The notes beneath the pieces are model-generated. The model saw only the letters and a program-made list of their open reading frames with translations, made no database searches and was not told the DNA's origin. DNA of 34,180 bases, taken from assembly GCA_944391815.1 (NCBI GenBank), contig CALXUV010000037.1, forward strand, positions 1 through 34,180, in the 5' to 3' direction. This stretch comes from an uncultured Clostridia bacterium (GTDB lineage: Bacteria > Bacillota > Clostridia > Oscillospirales > CAG-272). The translations under genes were made by a program, and so were the position numbers. Below are positions 33,014 to 34,180 of this stretch, one piece after another (the stretch's first letter is position 1; every line of letters starts with the position of its first letter).

Positions 33014-34180
33014 TTATTCCGGCGGAAGTTTTCGCTTTCTTTTTTTGCTTACTATTTTGCAGGTTATAAGGGCTGCGACCGAGGTAATAACTACCCCGCC
33101 TGCCAGTCCTACGGCACCGCAAACTACCTTGTTATCAAATATATTTGTACCGTTGTTTTCCGGCGGTTTGTCGACTATTATTGTGTTCAGTCTTTCGCCG
33201 CATATTTGCCATAACGTAAGGTAGTAGCCGTATGTCCAATCTATTTTAAAATCTGTGAGCTTGCTTCTGATGTCTGATAAATTATAGTTTCGGCTACTTA
33301 AAAATTCGTATGAGGTTTGCAGCGCATCTTCGCTTATTTCGAATGCAAAAGGCGAAAAGTAAGCGCCTTCCGTATACTGTCTCGGAAGATCATACGGCGT
33401 CCCATACTTATATACCGTTATGTTATCCATAATGTAATCATCATAAAGGACTATATTGTATTTGTGTCCGATCTTCATCATCGCGGGTCTGCCGTATTGG
33501 TAATACGGGTTGAAATGCATTTCTTCGCGATTATCAATACTATAAATTAAATATTCAAGTTCTCCCTCATATATCAATTCTGAGACATCGGATTCCCAGC
33601 GGTTGTCACAAAAACTGTACAGAACGCCTTCGGGAGAATATCCGAACGCTTCGATCACATCGACAGTATCGCCTGCTTTAATATTTTCAAAATTTTCTCC
33701 GCTGCCTGACATAACACAGTCCACTCGCAGTGTCGTCCTCGTAAATGTTATTACATTGTCCGGGTTGTAGCTCATATAATCTAAACTTCCATGCTCGGAT
33801 AAAATTATATCCGAGTCTGATTTTTCGTGCATATAATAATACGTCTTTGATGAGATTTTTGTTACGTCAAGTACCATTCCGTCATGTCTGCAGTTATAAC
33901 CTTCATGCGTTTTAGGAAAAGAGTTTATAGTCTGGTAGTACGGATATTCTACTGTATAATTATTTCTTCTGAAAATATTCACCGGATAAAGAGTTTCCTC
34001 GTATGTCAGCTCAGCGTTTTCAAGAATATACGGATCTTCTTCGGTATACTCTTCGTCTTGTACTTTTTTTAATTCAACATCTGTCCCGCTTGCCGCTCTT
34101 TCCTCTTTCCCCATGGAGCAAGAACTTATTAAAACTGCGGCAAGCATTATAATTACCGTTAAACATATATTTTTTGTTTT
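33014..34180 (-). CDS. Lipoprotein with additional C-terminal membrane anchor, 5' end outside the window
   Basis: The frame is open to the window edge: codons before the first internal Met (34147) read KTKNICLTVII and continue MLAAVLISSC, a lipoprotein signal with lipobox ISSC. The start codon therefore lies just beyond 34180. The mature part begins with an acidic linker (EEDPYILENAELTYEE), then about 270 residues rich in Tyr and Asp with likely beta structure (DVTKISSKTYYYMHEKSD, YYQYGRPAMMKIGHKYNIVLYDD). Near the C-terminus a hydrophobic segment (VVCGAVGLAGGVVITSVAALITC) is followed by KIVSKKRKRK, a membrane stop with basic tail. I recognise no family. It faces the giant-protein operon tail to tail and may belong to the same surface system, but that is only position-based. 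Confidence 0.75.
   Translation of the reverse strand, partial: KTKNICLTVIIMLAAVLISSCSMGKEERAASGTDVELKKVQDEEYTEEDPYILENAELTYEETLYPVNIFRRNNYTVEYPYYQTINSFPKTHEGYNCRHDGMVLDVTKISSKTYYYMHEKSDSDIILSEHGSLDYMSYNPDNVITFTRTTLRVDCVMSGSGENFENIKAGDTVDVIEAFGYSPEGVLYSFCDNRWESDVSELIYEGELEYLIYSIDNREEMHFNPYYQYGRPAMMKIGHKYNIVLYDDYIMDNITVYKYGTPYDLPRQYTEGAYFSPFAFEISEDALQTSYEFLSSRNYNLSDIRSKLTDFKIDWTYGYYLTLWQICGERLNTIIVDKPPENNGTNIFDNKVVCGAVGLAGGVVITSVAALITCKIVSKKRKRKLPPE

Noticed and set aside
32682-33224. Short overlapping frames around the RNA element and the end of the lipoprotein gene
   Set aside because: They conflict with each other, cross the terminator and have no ribosome sites.

Overview
The window looks like a chromosomal piece of an uncultured, probably gut-associated low-to-mid GC Firmicute of the class Clostridia. 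Reasons: the ctsR-mcsA-mcsB-clpC stress operon with textbook CtsR operators, strong AGGAGG-type Shine-Dalgarno (SD) sequences, TTG/GTG starts beside ATG, sigma-A promoters with 17-base spacers, a LytTR/GHKL two-component system, and a set of cytoplasmic glycoside hydrolases suited to plant or host glycans. No tRNA, rRNA, prophage or CRISPR was seen.

Layout: (1) 1-1445 is mobile and accessory: the 3' part of a REP-associated tyrosine transposase (RAYT) whose reading frame contains two REP hairpins, a GNAT acetyltransferase, and an intergenic pair of the same REP hairpins. (2) 1446-3059 is a minus-strand GH31 glycosidase with a consensus promoter and a perfect 24-base tandem repeat just upstream. 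(3) 3201-8001 is the minus-strand ctsR-mcsA-mcsB-clpC operon (protein-arginine phosphorylation and Clp unfoldase), controlled by two CtsR operators that share one base. (4) 8142-13151 is a plus-strand sugar operon: a DEDDh exonuclease fused in frame to a GH78 rhamnosidase-like enzyme, although the second half keeps its own SD and ATG, followed by a GH127 beta-L-arabinofuranosidase-like enzyme. (5) 13475-22623 is a minus-strand surface-glycan cluster: two GT4 and one GT2 glycosyltransferases, a TupA-like ATP-grasp protein, a hexapeptide acyltransferase, a UDP-glucuronate 4-epimerase and a UDP-glucose dehydrogenase. Long AT-rich gaps separate the genes, and one gap holds a 17-base-period repeat array. 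(6) 23350-25370 is a LytTR response regulator and GHKL kinase on the minus strand. (7) 25734-32598, divergent from it, is a three-gene plus-strand set: an 1824-residue secreted protein with two glycine-rich domains and a MucBP-like stalk, a single-pass membrane protein, and a small secreted protein that shares a domain with the end of the giant protein. It is followed by a structured RNA element with two mutually exclusive folds and a terminator. (8) 33014 to the window edge is a minus-strand lipoprotein with an extra C-terminal membrane anchor, cut at its 5' end.

How it fits together: regions 5 to 8 read as an envelope programme, in which a uronic-acid glycan is built and a large exported protein system, probably switched by the divergent two-component system, is placed at the surface. 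The best candidate for an undescribed system is region 7, because the same W-G/W-N-P domain appears as a free small secreted protein and as the C-terminal domain of the giant protein, with a dedicated membrane protein between them.
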